NCBI RefSeq assembly: GCF_000247815.1 | Contig: NC_021673.1 | Span: 52,579,457-52,643,456 of the forward strand | Direction: 5' to 3' | DNA length: 64,000 nt | From: Ficedula albicollis | Lineage: Eukaryota > Chordata > Aves > Passeriformes > Muscicapidae | Shown here: positions 36,478 through 48,185 of the stretch, piece by piece | Numbering within the stretch: the stretch's first letter is position 1 | How the letters are laid out: every line of letters begins with the position of its first letter | The notes under the pieces: generated by a model | What the model was told of the DNA's origin: nothing | The model's database searches: none | Seen by the model: the letters and a program-made list of their open reading frames with translations, nothing else | Translations under genes and position numbers: made by a program

Positions 36478-39400
36478 CTTAAGAGAAAAATAGTGGCAAT
36501 TTCAAAGCTTTGAGTTTCAAAAGTTTAGCACCAGTCTTTCAAGCCCTGAAGTAGTCTACAGTTATATGTTGTAGGGTTTTGTTATGCAAAGCATGCACAG
36601 TTTAAGCAAGGAAGGTTCTGCAGAAAGTTGAATTTCAGTATGCTGTGGGTAATGTCATGTTTACACAACTGTGTTTCAATAGACTTTTCAATGTCTAATT
36701 CTCTGCCATGTTCCAAGGAGCAAGACTTAAGGCATGATCCTCAGTATTGCATTCCATACATCAAAGAACTACAAAATTCAGGTGGAGCTAGCTACATCAA
36801 CTGCATTTCAGACCAGGCATATACATTCAATACAGACAGATCCAGTAGAGAATTGATTTGGCAAAATGTGAGTAATTTAATCCAATCCAGAAATACATAT
36901 GTTAGTAGATCTCAGCACCTTTCAAGAACAATTCTTCAGAAGTCATAGAAAATATCATAGAAAGGGTTAAAAGAGTATTTAGATCCAGATTCTGCACTTG
37001 AAAATCCGTGAGCTAAAGAGTTTCATTCTTTTATCTCATTCCTTCCATCAAAAGCAATGCTTTTTCTTTCTGGATCATTTAATTATCTAGAGTTGGAACA
37101 ACAAGCTCCTCACTTGCATGTTTTCTCTGGTTCAGTTAAAAGAGGCACGATAAGACCCAGGATTATGTTACCTCTGTTCTGTTCTTGGCTGATATTTAAG
37201 TCTTTCTAGGATTGCTGGCAACCATTCCTTTTAAATCTTAGCAAGGACAGATGCTTTCTGAACTGTATTAGGAATTTGTAAAATAAACAAAATGTTTGGT
37301 TATTTAATTTCATCTGCTTTTCTACAAAGTGGAGCAAGTCTTTGGTAACATTTGAGGCCATAATATTTCAAGGAGTCACTCTGAAAGAAAATATGACAAG
37401 CCAATTAAGAAATGGAGCAAATAAGACAAAGATTTTAATATATGTGAAAAAAAATTAAAGCCATACTACTTTTTGTAGGTGTGCACATCATTACTTGTAA
37501 ACTTGTTGTATAGTTGGACTGTCCAAAGACATAGGGGCAAGCATGTGCTTAAAAATCTGTAGTCTACCAAAATTAAAATCCACCTATTATATTATAGTCA
37601 GGTGACACTTGTGCTATCCTGAGCATGCATGTAGTATTCCCTTCCCAAATTGTACATGCCATGATGTTACAAGTCCCTGTAAGAGTCACCTTTAGGTACA
37701 GTGGCTTTAACTGTCTTGTTTTCTTTTATAAAAAATTAATTTATATTAAATAAATACATAAAAAATGACTACACCATCATGCATTTCTCAGCAAATGCTC
37801 CAATAAAAGGAGAAAACTAATGGCTTCTGCCAAGTCACCCCTGGCCATCAGATAACATTTTCAAAAGCCTTTGCAAGGCGAGAGGGGTGAGGACACCAAG
37901 TGGTGATATCCAATTATTTTACTGTGGAACCTGTGAATTGTGCATTGTGTTGGCACAGAGCACTGAAACAACAAAGGATTAAATTGATGTCTGTGTGGTA
38001 ACATTGGTGCTATGAAAAGATTTCGCCTGCATGTGTCAGAAAATCTGCTGGAGGGAGCTTTGCCCATGAAGTTACATAGATTTAGAGAGAAGACAAAAAG
38101 ACAGCAACCTAAAAAGTGAAGACAATCCAAAGATGGCAGGTCAGTTTATTCAGGATGGAAGCCCCCTCTCACAGGTTTCTAGCAGGAGGTTCTCAGTAGC
38201 TGGTGAGCAGGTCTGCACTGATACCACACACCAACTTGCATTGAGACCCCAAAACTAAAAGTGGTCCTGGTTTTCCGCATATATTTGGAGTTTTGCATAG
38301 TCATGAAAAATATTAAGAATTTACTACAATATTTATGATATTAGCATTACCATAATTGCTACATTTCATATATTTAAATTATATATTTGTACATTGTTCA
38401 TTTTCATGTATTTGCATATTGTTCATTTTACCTCAGGAAATTGAGAACTTTCTTGAAAACCTCAAAAATCATTTTTAAAATTAATCTCCTCTTTGTGGAT
38501 AGAAAGTAAATGCTATAATTGCCATTGACACATATTTGTAGCTGTGATTCAAGGGCAAGAATGTAGAATTGGAAACCAAAGTCCATTAAGTTTTCTCGGG
38601 GTGATCACGAGGAATTGGAAAGAAGACTCACTGGTGTAAATGCTTATATGAAGGGACATCAGAGAAATTAAGAACTGGTTTAGAAAGAGGAGGAAAAAGT
38701 ACCTTTTCAATTCTTTGTTGTATAAATTCTGCATATGTGGCATTTTGTTTGAAAAAAACCTACCTCTTGCCTGAAATTTCTTCTTGTTCTAGGAAATAAA
38801 CATGCTATCAGCAAATTCCATTTTATGTGATTGTTTTCAGCAGTAATATGTGTTTAATTCTAAGATGGTATCAAACTATTTCTAAAATAATTGTTATGTT
38901 ATCTGGAGAAAAAATAGCTCTCCCAGTGCTTTTTTCATTTTGAATGGTTAATTTTTTACAAGAGTCTTGCTTTACTTCAAAAGAGTAATACCTCTTTTGA
39001 ATAGTACATCTTGCATTATGTGACTACTGAACCTAATCTTTCAAGGAACAAACCTATTCCAGATAAATAAATTAAATTTTAGGAAATAGAAAGTTTTTCT
39101 AATTGCATTCATTTTGTAATTTAGTAAAATACTAAGCATATATTTAAAAATTGATTTTATCTCCATATTGCTTCTATGAAGTTCATAAATTGTGTAACTG
39201 CTGACATAAAGGCACACAGGTGAAACCCATTACATCTGTGTATTACTAAGGAAAATTACATTTTGATTGATGCATAGAATGAGCTTCATCTCCTAAAATG
39301 AAATATTTACAGTGAGTCTACTAAACACCCTGCTAGTTTGCTTATAATGTCAACCTTTTAAAAATAATTAATAGGACATGAAACTGAGTTTATTGATTAA

Positions 39401-40056
39401 GATTGAGACTTCCCAGAAGATAAAGGAAAATCACCTTTGTAAATTTGAAATACCAACAGTTCTCAATTCCAAACATGTTATAGGAAAGAAAGGCTGAAAA
39501 ATGCTAAATATTTGAATAGATATGCTCAGACTATCAGGATTTAATACTCCATTAAATTTATTCAATATTTTTCTGATTGATATTTTTATTGTATTTCTCT
39601 TATTCTGTGTTTGTGAGCATAAAATATCATCTTGTTGAAACATAATTGAGTTTTTTTTTTTAATTTTCATTTTTTTGTGTAAAAAAAAGCAAGTTCATTC
39701 TGATGTTTGGTAGGGTTTGTTTTTTTTTAAATTGTGATTTGGCTTTCCGTATGAATTATTTAGTTCACGGATTTGTAGTCAGTGTTCTGAATTTCTTGGT
39801 TTTCTAATAGTAGAAATCTTTCTGTTCAGATCAAAAGTTTGTGATCACATTTACTTGTTCCTAAAAACAAAAACAAAAAAGAAACCAAAGAGGATGAAGT
39901 GCATAGCAAAATTATAAAATGGCCAATTTAATGAGTTTCTTCATAAGCATATTTAAACAGAGAAACTGAGAAAACTATGGATTTTTTTGTGGGAAGTAAT
40001 ATTTCTCTAATAAAATTTCTTAATATTTTTTTAGTGTAGCCTGTCCCCTATCTTTC
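36478..40056. other. Unique AT-rich noncoding DNA
   Basis: About 3.6 kb without a supported gene. A frame of 106 codons at 36628-36948 lacks any recognisable domain. A short imperfect duplication of a CATATTGTTCATTTT-like word occurs at about 38386-38432. The rest is AT-rich with T-runs near 39.65-39.73 kb. Confidence 0.55.
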
Positions 40057-41884
40057 CTTCTCTTCTCTTCTCTTCTCTTCTCTTCTCTTCTCTTCTCTTC
40101 TCTTCTCTTCTCTTCTCTTCTCTTCTCTTCTCTTCTCTTCTCTTCTCTTCTCTTCTCTTCTCTTCTCTTCTCTTCTCTTCTCTTCTCTTCTCTTCTCTTC
40201 TCTTCTCTTCTCTTCTCTTCTCTTCTCTTCTCTTCTCTTCTCTTCTCTTCTCTTCTCTTCTCTTCTCTTCTCTTCTCTTCTCTTCTCTTCTCTTCTCTTC
40301 TCTTCTCTTCTCTTCTCTTCTCTTCTCTTCTCTTCTCTTCTCTTCTCTTCTCTTCTCTTCTCTTCTCTTCTCTTCTCTTCTCTTCTCTTCTCTTCTCTTC
40401 TCTTCTCTTCTCTTCTCTTCTCTTCTCTTCTCTTCTCTTCTCTTCTCTTCTCTTCTCTTCTCTTCTCTTCTCTTCTCTTCTCTTCTCTTCTCTTCTCTTC
40501 TCTTCTCTTCTCTTCTCTTCTCTTCTCTTCTCTTCTCTTCTCTTCTCTTCTCTTCTCTTCTCTTCTCTTCTCTTCTCTTCTCTTCTCTTCTCTTCTCTTC
40601 TCTTCTCTTCTCTTCTCTTCTCTTCTCTTCTCTTCTCTTCTCTTCTCTTCTCTTCTCTTCTCTTCTCTTCTCTTCTCTTCTCTTCTCTTCTCTTCTCTTC
40701 TCTTCTCTTCTCTTCTCTTCTCTTCTCTTCTCTTCTCTTCTCTTCTCTTCTCTTCTCTTCTCTTCTCTTCTCTTCTCTTCTCTTCTCTTCTCTTCTCTTC
40801 TCTTCTCTTCTCTTCTCTTCTCTTCTCTTCTCTTCTCTTCTCTTCTCTTCTCTTCTCTTCTCTTCTCTTCTCTTCTCTTCTCTTCTCTTCTCTTCTCTTC
40901 TCTTCTCTTCTCTTCTCTTCTCTTCTCTTCTCTTCTCTTCTCTTCTCTTCTCTTCTCTTCTCTTCTCTTCTCTTCTCTTCTCTTCTCTTCTCTTCTCTTC
41001 TCTTCTCTTCTCTTCTCTTCTCTTCTCTTCTCTTCTCTTCTCTTCTCTTCTCTTCTCTTCTCTTCTCTTCTCTTCTCTTCTCTTCTCTTCTCTTCTCTTC
41101 TCTTCTCTTCTCTTCTCTTCTCTTCTCTTCTCTTCTCTTCTCTTCTCTTCTCTTCTCTTCTCTTCTCTTCTCTTCTCTTCTCTTCTCTTCTCTTCTCTTC
41201 TCTTCTCTTCTCTTCTCTTCTCTTCTCTTCTCTTCTCTTCTCTTCTCTTCTCTTCTCTTCTCTTCTCTTCTCTTCTCTTCTCTTCTCTTCTCTTCTCTTC
41301 TCTTCTCTTCTCTTCTCTTCTCTTCTCTTCTCTTCTCTTCTCTTCTCTTCTCTTCTCTTCTCTTCTCTTCTCTTCTCTTCTCTTCTCTTCTCTTCTCTTC
41401 TCTTCTCTTCTCTTCTCTTCTCTTCTCTTCTCTTCTCTTCTCTTCTCTTCTCTTCTCTTCTCTTCTCTTCTCTTCTCTTCTCTTCTCTTCTCTTCTCTTC
41501 TCTTCTCTTCTCTTCTCTTCTCTTCTCTTCTCTTCTCTTCTCTTCTCTTCTCTTCTCTTCTCTTCTCTTCTCTTCTCTTCTCTTCTCTTCTCTTCTCTTC
41601 TCTTCTCTTCTCTTCTCTTCTCTTCTCTTCTCTTCTCTTCTCTTCTCTTCTCTTCTCTTCTCTTCTCTTCTCTTCTCTTCTCTTCTCTTCTCTTCTCTTC
41701 TCTTCTCTTCTCTTCTCTTCTCTTCTCTTCTCTTCTCTTCTCTTCTCTTCTCTTCTCTTCTCTTCTCTTCTCTTCTCTTCTCTTCTCTTCTCTTCTCTTC
41801 TCTTCTCTTCTCTTCTCTTCTCTTCTCTTCTCTTCTCTTCTCTTCTCTTCTCTTCTCTTCTCTTCTCTTCTCTTCTCTTCTCTT
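40057..41884 (+). repeat. (TCTTC)n satellite, 1.83 kb, perfect
   Basis: A pentanucleotide array of about 365 units. Every complete 60-base row inside it is identical, with no visible variant. The plus strand is pure pyrimidine and the minus strand pure purine (GAAGA), a composition able to form triplex (H-) DNA. It starts after TCTTTCC and degrades into a T-rich TCTTTTTTTC stretch. True length is uncertain because the right edge meets an N with duplicated flanks. Confidence 0.97.
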
Positions 41885-41948
41885 TTTTTCTTTTCTTTCT
41901 GTATAAGTCCTTNTTCTCTTTTTTTCTTTTCTTTCTGTATAAGTCCTT
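41878..41948 (+). other. Contig join: 35 bp exact duplication around a single N
   Basis: A 35 bp stretch ending in TATAAGTCCTT occurs at 41878-41912 and again at 41914-41948, with one N at 41913 between them. This is the pattern left when two contigs with overlapping ends are scaffolded with a minimal gap rather than merged. Confidence 0.95.
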
Positions 41949-43629
41949 TAAATGTTGTGTTGCCTCTATAATTCTCTTCAGTACCTCCAGCTTCCTTATT
42001 GCTGAGATCAGCTGCTGGTATTCCCCTGATAATATCCTAAGATGCTATTGAGAGCTGCTCTGAAGAATAGCTGCTCTGCTTTTAATTTACATTTTTTGTG
42101 TTTGCTCTGTTGCATTGCATCTCAAGAAGGAAGGCCTGTAAAGGAAATTGTCGGTTCAGGTCTGGGATATAGGCACTAATGTGTACAGTATTGCTCTGTT
42201 TTATGTCACTGTAGGGAAAATGGACTCACAAGTAGAAGGGTAGATCAGAATATTTCAGAATATTTCATCCTCCCACCACACCCCCATTATCCCCAGAATA
42301 CACTGCTTCAACTAGAAACTTTGCTAAAGAAAAATAACCTCTCACTGGTACCTGATTTCTCTGGGATGGGACTGAAGCACTGCTTTGATATAATAAGAAA
42401 AATTCATTTCAGTAATTAATATTTTAGTATTACTTATATCTGAAATTTGTGATGAAAGATGAAACTTGGGAAAGCTGTATGGAAATTCAAGGCAAGAACT
42501 GTATCACAAGAACCAGTTGCACAAATAACACCCATATTCTCTGCTTGTAAAAGCTGACAATGATGATTGCTTCAGCCTTGCAAGACATTGAACAAATACA
42601 GCCTTGAGGCCCTCATAATTTAGGCCAACTTTCTTTTCTGAGAGAGGTCAGTGACACAGATTTTAACTGTCTTTTGTAATGTCTTTTATTTACAAAATGT
42701 TGACAGCTCTATTTTGAACAGAGCGGGCCAAGGCAATACCGAAGTAGTTCCAGAAAATCTCGCCTTACATGGTACTAATGCTTCAGGTTTTGTAGGTGAT
42801 GGATTGCCTCTTTAAAATCAGTCCCTTTTCTTTGTTTTTAAAATATGCTTCTAAGATGCAAAAGCGTCTGTGATGGAAGTCACTGGTCACAATTAATTTC
42901 CACAGATTAAAATTTTCATTCGTAGTCAGAGGGATTTTTTAATAGAATTTGAGATTTTAATTGCAAACTAGGAAAAATAAATAACAATGATGTGACGAGT
43001 TCTTTTAATTCTGCTGAAAATCCTTCTGTGTAAAAAGATGTTTAAATTCTGATAATACACGCATTCTTATAGATGTCTATATTGCCATATCTATTATCTT
43101 TTAAAAAGTGCTTTCCCATTCCTGCTAATTATTGTCAGATCCTAACAGACTCCTTCACATAGCGACAGGTATTTAGCTCATCCTTTTACAATATTATTCT
43201 GGAAGATTCCTGCAACCTGTCTATTAATCCATGTGCTATAAACTTCTTTGTTAGTGTTCACCTGGATAAATGACAATTTCTATGCCCAGATAATTCCCTT
43301 TGACAGACATGGAGGTGAGAATCAACACTGTACAACAAATGATTCTGTGAAGGCAGACTACCATGCTGAATGCTGTTACCAGCACTTTATCACAACTCTA
43401 ATTATTTATAATCACACATAACGGGGCTATTTTTAAGATTTGGGCTTGGGATTTTTTTTAGTCCAACATAATCCCCGGCACCTAACAAATGCTTCAAGTT
43501 CAGATCACAGTGTTTCCTCTGGGTAATAAGATCAATAAGATAATGAGATTCTCTTGATAGATTCTGAAATTATTATATTTTTTTTAGCCCAGTAGAGCTC
43601 ATTATGATCATCTCACTCAACCTCCCACA
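41949..43629. other. Unique AT-rich noncoding DNA
   Basis: About 1.7 kb with no open frame of note and no recognisable repeat. The word CAGAATATTT is repeated in tandem near 42247-42268. Confidence 0.55.
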
Positions 43630-44352
43630 CTTGGATCACAACAACCCCAAGGCAGTGCTACGGGCTGGGGATAGAGTGGCTGCAAAGCTGCCTGGCAGAA
43701 AAGGACCTGGGAGTGCTGCTTGACAGCAGCTGAACATGAACAGCCAGTGTGTGCCCAGGTGGCCAAGCAGGCCAATGGCATCCTGGCCTGGATCAAAAAT
43801 AGTGTGGCCAGCAGGACCAGGGCAGTGATTGTTCCCTTGTACCCTGCACTGGTGAGGCCATACCTTGAAAACCTCCAGTTCCAGCACCCTGAATTAAGGA
43901 GGGATGTTGAGATGATGCAGCATGTCCAGAGAAGGGCTACAAGGCTGGTGAAGGTTCTGGAACACAAGTCTTATGAGGAGCAGCTGAAGGAGCTGGAGTT
44001 GTTTAGCCTGGAGAAAAGGAGACTCAGACTTTTCTCTACAACTTCCTGAAAGAAGGTTTTGGCCAGGTGGGGAGTGGTCTCTTCTCCCAGTCAACTGGAT
44101 GAGAGGACACAACCTCAAGCTGCACTAGCGGAGGTTTGGGTTGGACAACATGAAGAATTTCCTCATGGAAAGATTGTCAAGCATGGAACAAACTGCTCAA
44201 GGAGGAGGTCAAGTCACCATCCCTGGAGATGCTCAAGAAAGGACTGGATGTGACACTTAGCGCTATGGTCAAGTTGACAGGGTGGTGATCAGTCAAAGAA
44301 TGGACTCCATGATTTTAGAGATCTTTTCCAACCTAAATGATTCCATGACAAC
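43630..44352 (+). mobile_element. CR1 LINE, ORF2 C-terminus and 3' end
   Basis: The forward frame at 43720-44049 reads CR1 ORF2 C-terminal protein: QAKNGIL-type sequence ([20 protein letters not shown]), then [20 protein letters not shown] and [20 protein letters not shown], ending in [10 protein letters not shown] before a frameshift. Upstream CAGTGCTACGGGCTGGGG and AGAAAAGGACCTGGGAGTGC are also CR1. The rest continues through RTR/GNG-type sequence in shifted frames to GATCTTTTCCAACCTAAATG, then ATTCCATGAC, the degraded 3' end. ORF2 supplies reverse transcriptase for target-primed insertion. This copy is 5'-truncated and frameshifted, so inactive. Overlapping minus-strand frames of 116 and 83 codons are antisense noise. 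Confidence 0.95.
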
Positions 44353-44910
44353 CTCGGCCATATATTTCATTCCAAGATTTCTGTCTGAATTCCAGCTACC
44401 TGCAGCTGACCCGGCACTTAACTTGTAATAGAAAGTTTAATTTGGAGTAAAGACTCTCTGCCTAATTGAATGTTCTACTTCCCCCAGTGATGTGCTCCTT
44501 CTGTTACAACTGTCATCAACAAATGTATGCACAGTGTAAGTTGAAATGCTTTTGTATAATGGTAAAGTTTTCCTTAAAGCATCTTGGAGGAGCGTTAAGC
44601 ACTTTTAAGTTTTTTCAGAGTTTTGAGGCAATGCTTTTTGCTCAGGCAATTGAAATATATCTGCAAGGCAAGAGTAGTTCAAAGTTGCCAATATGAGGAG
44701 AGACAGGTGCCTTTTAAATTATTCATAGATCTCTGCTGGCTACCCATCTTTTTATAGATGAGATTTTTTGTATTGTTGTGTTGGCTTTTTTTTCCTTTCT
44801 CTCTTTCTTTATCCCTGATGGGTTTAATGCATTTATTGCACTCTTAACTCCCTGAATAGGTATGGGAAATGCAAAGGCAAAGCTTTAACTAGTAAGAGAA
44901 CAAAGAGTAT
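44353..44910. other. Noncoding DNA
   Basis: Nothing recognisable. A 76-codon frame at 44466 shows no motif. Confidence 0.55.
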
Positions 44911-45024
44911 GTTCTGGTTTAACAGATTCTCTGTCTGCTTATCACTGACAGCTATCTTAGATTGTTAGTTCTGGTTTAACAGATTCTCTGTTTGCTTATC
45001 ACTGACAGCTATCTTAGATTGTTA
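44911..45024 (+). repeat. 57 bp tandem duplication, two copies
   Basis: Copy 1 (44911-44967) and copy 2 (44968-45024) begin GTTCTGGTTTAACAG and end TTAGATTGTTA. I see one substitution between them (CTGTCTGC against CTGTTTGC). Adjacent, head to tail and recent. Confidence 0.97.
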
Positions 45025-47100
45025 AGGTGCTTCACAGGAAAACTTGTTTGGTTTTTTTTTCCTTGTGACTTCATACTGATGGCTATGGCCCTTTGTGACA
45101 GCAACCCAGACAACAATCAGAGGTGGAAGATCAGTTGCCCAAACCTGCAACAATCTGTAGTATTATATATTTGATCAGTCTGGTAAAAAACTTATTATTT
45201 TTGAGGAGAGAGGGAAACAAGAATGGATAGTTTGCTAACTATTAATTTTAGTTGCATTAATTTTAACCATGTGGCTGTAGAAATTACTTCATTTATTCTA
45301 TCCCCAATGTTTCTTTCTACTCTGTCCTTATAGGATTTATTTTATTAATCAATCTTTCTTTAAAAAAATAGATTCTGCATTATTATATTTTGCATCTTTG
45401 TCTTACTTGAGGTAAAAATATCTTCCAAAATTTTTTCTCCTTTCTCATCTTGGTCTCTGCTTAATCTTCACCTCTTTGTATATTACACCTCCGTGCATCC
45501 AGCCAAAGAGATAGACCAGCCTATATAATGGTACATTATTCTAACATCTGATGTCAAGTTTGAAAATAAAGTGCAAAGTCAATGTATATTCAAAAATAGA
45601 AGACCTTGAAAATGAAAATCTCAGCCAAGAAAGGTAGGGCTAAATACAGATGCTGTTCAGGAATGTGTATGAGAGAATATGCACATGGGAGAAAGGTCAT
45701 CTATTGCAACTTTCATTTGGCAATGATCAATAAAATAATCTTAGCTGTTGTTAGCCGGCTTCCCGGGTCTGACCTTTAGGTGCTAGGATTTGAGATGGCT
45801 TGTATTTGGATAGACCTCAGAAAGTCTTGAAGGCCAGAAACCAGTTCAGGTGAGTGCTGAGTTTCTCAATGTTTCTCAGTCAAATGGGTTCAGAAAAGTT
45901 ACCTCTTACTTCTGGAGAACTGGAAATAAATTCTCAAAAATCTTTCCACTTAAATACTACTTGGCCTAAAATTGGAGTGTCTTGAGCTGTTCTTATCTAT
46001 CACATGGGCCTTTCATATTAGCTGGAGTAACAGACAACAGAAGCATTTACACATAGACATTTCAGCATTCTATTCAAACTTTAGTTTCCTCTTGAGTTCA
46101 TCTAAGACTGCAGTAGGTAGATATTGATACTGTGTTTTGGTCAGTTGTTCTTTTGTTTTTGCTTTTGTTTTTTTTAAAAGACTATAAAATAAAGGTCAGT
46201 TGTGCCTTTATGTTTTTCTTCACATGGAGACCAAGTGTTGTTATACCTTGGATTGGTGTAGAGACCGGTAAATACTCCCTATTCCATTAGAAGAATCTTT
46301 CTATATTGTGCTCCTGGACCTGGGGGCTGTAGTACTGTATTTTACTGAGGAGTAAGAACAGAGAGAAAAACATCAGCATATGCACCAAAAATTTCAAAAT
46401 AAACCTCTTATCTCTTCAGCACCTTCACATCGTTATACTCTGTAAGTCTTCAGAATATATATCCTTCAAGGCAGTGCCTTACCCTGTCAGCATACAATAA
46501 ATTGCTTTTGCTGTCAAGATCTGGATTAGTCCTGTGATAGATATCCCAGGTTTTTACTTTTCTTTTTCAGTATTTCAACCTATAAGAAAATAGAAATTAT
46601 TAGAGGCTGTGAACAAATCACCACTGACCTGAGATTCAGCTTGTCCCCAGAACATTTCACATAGAAATGTTGTTGCTCCATAACATTGCAAGTGATAGTG
46701 AACACCTCTGTGTTTCTTTCTTGTCATAAGAAACATCTACATAAACATTGTTGGGGGTGCAGGTAGTTAAATAATTAAAACTATTTTATAATTATCCAGT
46801 ATTCTAATAAGCAGGGATTCATCATAAGTAAATGGAAAAAGTCAGCTGTTGTTCATACCTGACCTTGAATGCAGTTATCAGTTCACTCAGAGAGTGAAAT
46901 TGTGTTGTGGGGATTTTTTTTAACACAATATCAAATGTACTAAGTGTACTATTACATCTAGACAAGTGCTTCTTGTATAAGGATCAGATGTTTTTCTTTG
47001 ATTTTATTTTCTTGCCAAAATTTAAATCTGAGACATGTAGTATTGACAGAGAACTATCTTTAAATCTTCTCTTGACCTTAAATAATTTGAATGATAATCA
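45025..47100. other. Unique AT-rich noncoding DNA
   Basis: About 2.1 kb. No supported gene or repeat. Short T/G-rich runs occur near 46145-46170. Confidence 0.55.
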
Positions 47101-47277
47101 AAATATTTAGTTTTTGAGTATGAGATAGTCATAGCTTTAAGATGCAAAATTTACTGGAGTATATTGCTGTATATGTTATATAATATTAAAAATATTTAGT
47201 TTTTGAGTATGAGCTAGTCATAGCTTTAAGATGCAAAATTTACCGGAGTATATTGCTGTATATGTTATATAATATTT
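47101..47277 (+). repeat. 89 bp tandem duplication, two copies
   Basis: AAATATTTAGTTTTTGAGTA starts at 47101 and again at 47190. The copies continue to TATGTTATATAATATT with only two internal substitutions visible (GAGATAGTC against GAGCTAGTC, TTTACTGG against TTTACCGG). Confidence 0.97.
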
Positions 47278-47645
47278 AAAGCAATAGGCACAAGACAGCT
47301 CAGGTGGTCTAGGTCCAATTCCACGGTCTTGTACCATATTATGTGATTACAAGCAAACAGGATGGATGCCAGGTGCCCACCTAAGCAGCTCTACCCCTTC
47401 CCTCCTCAGTTGTACAGGAGAGAAAAAACCTAATGAAAGGCTCATGGCTCAAGACAAGGGCCAGGGAGAGATCATTCACCATCACAAACAAAACATACTT
47501 AGCTTGGGTAAATTGCCTGAATTTGTTACCAACCAAATCAGAGAAGGCTAAAGAGAAATAAAACCACCTTCCCCCTACATCTCCTTTATTCCATGGCTTA
47601 ATTTTTTCCCCAGTTCTCCATTTCCTCTCCTGCAGCAGTGCAGGT
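47278..47645. other. Noncoding DNA
   Basis: Nothing firm. AGGTCCAATTCCAC near 47310 resembles a tRNA B box, but no tRNA fold follows from the flanks. Confidence 0.5.
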
Positions 47646-48185
47646 AAATGAGAAATGGTGGCTGTGATCAGACACTCACATGTGAACTGCTTCAGTGTGG
47701 GTCCCTCACGGGGTCACAGCCTCCTTTGGGCATATTCAGCTGCTCCAGGGTGGGCTCCACGGGCTGGAACCTGTGGTGGATCTCTGCTCCACCGTACTTC
47801 TCCATGGGCTGTAGGGGCACAGCTGCTTCGCCATGGTTTGCACCACAGACTGCAGGGGAATCAGCTCTGGTGCCTGAAGCACATCCTTGCTCTCCTTCAC
47901 TGACCTTGGTGTCTGCAGAGCTGTTCTGCTCACATATTCTCACTCCTCTTCTCTGCCTGCAAATGCTCCTGTAAAGCAACTTTCTACCCATCTTAAATAT
48001 GTTATCCTGAGGCACTATCACTGCTGCTGATGGGCTTGGCCTCAGCCAGCAGCAGGTCGATCTTGGAGCTGGCTGGACTCTCTCCATCTGAGACAGGAAA
48101 TTTCTGGCAGCTCCTCACAGGAGCTGCCTTTGCAAGTGTCCTGCTACCAAAACCTTGGCACCAAATCCAATACAGCAAATCGTTT
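47646..48185. mobile_element. Passerine interspersed repeat, probably LTR-type
   Basis: The GC-richer block contains the phrase series GTGGATCTCTGCTCCACC, CTCCATGGGCTGTAGGGGCA, CATGGTTTGCACCACAGAC, CTGACCTTGGTGTCTGCAGA, TTAAATATGTTATCCTGAGG, GATGGGCTTGGCCTCAGCCA and CTACCAAAACCTTGGCACCA. I recall this order from a high-copy repeat of songbird genomes, usually classed as an ERV-derived LTR. It accounts for several mutually overlapping frames of up to 131 codons on both strands, none of them a host gene. Family, strand and exact ends are not certain. Confidence 0.6.

Noticed and set aside
36628..36948. 106-codon forward frame in unique DNA
   Set aside because: Composition is plausible for protein, but I recognise no domain, and no splice or promoter context supports it. 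A frame of this length is expected by chance somewhere in 64 kb.
43617..43967. 116-codon minus-strand frame
   Set aside because: It is antisense to a plus-strand CR1 ORF2 fragment whose peptide is clearly recognisable.
47295..47330. tRNA-like B box (GGTCCAATTCC)
   Set aside because: No A box or cloverleaf arms at proper spacing, so neither a tRNA nor a firm tRNA-derived SINE can be called.
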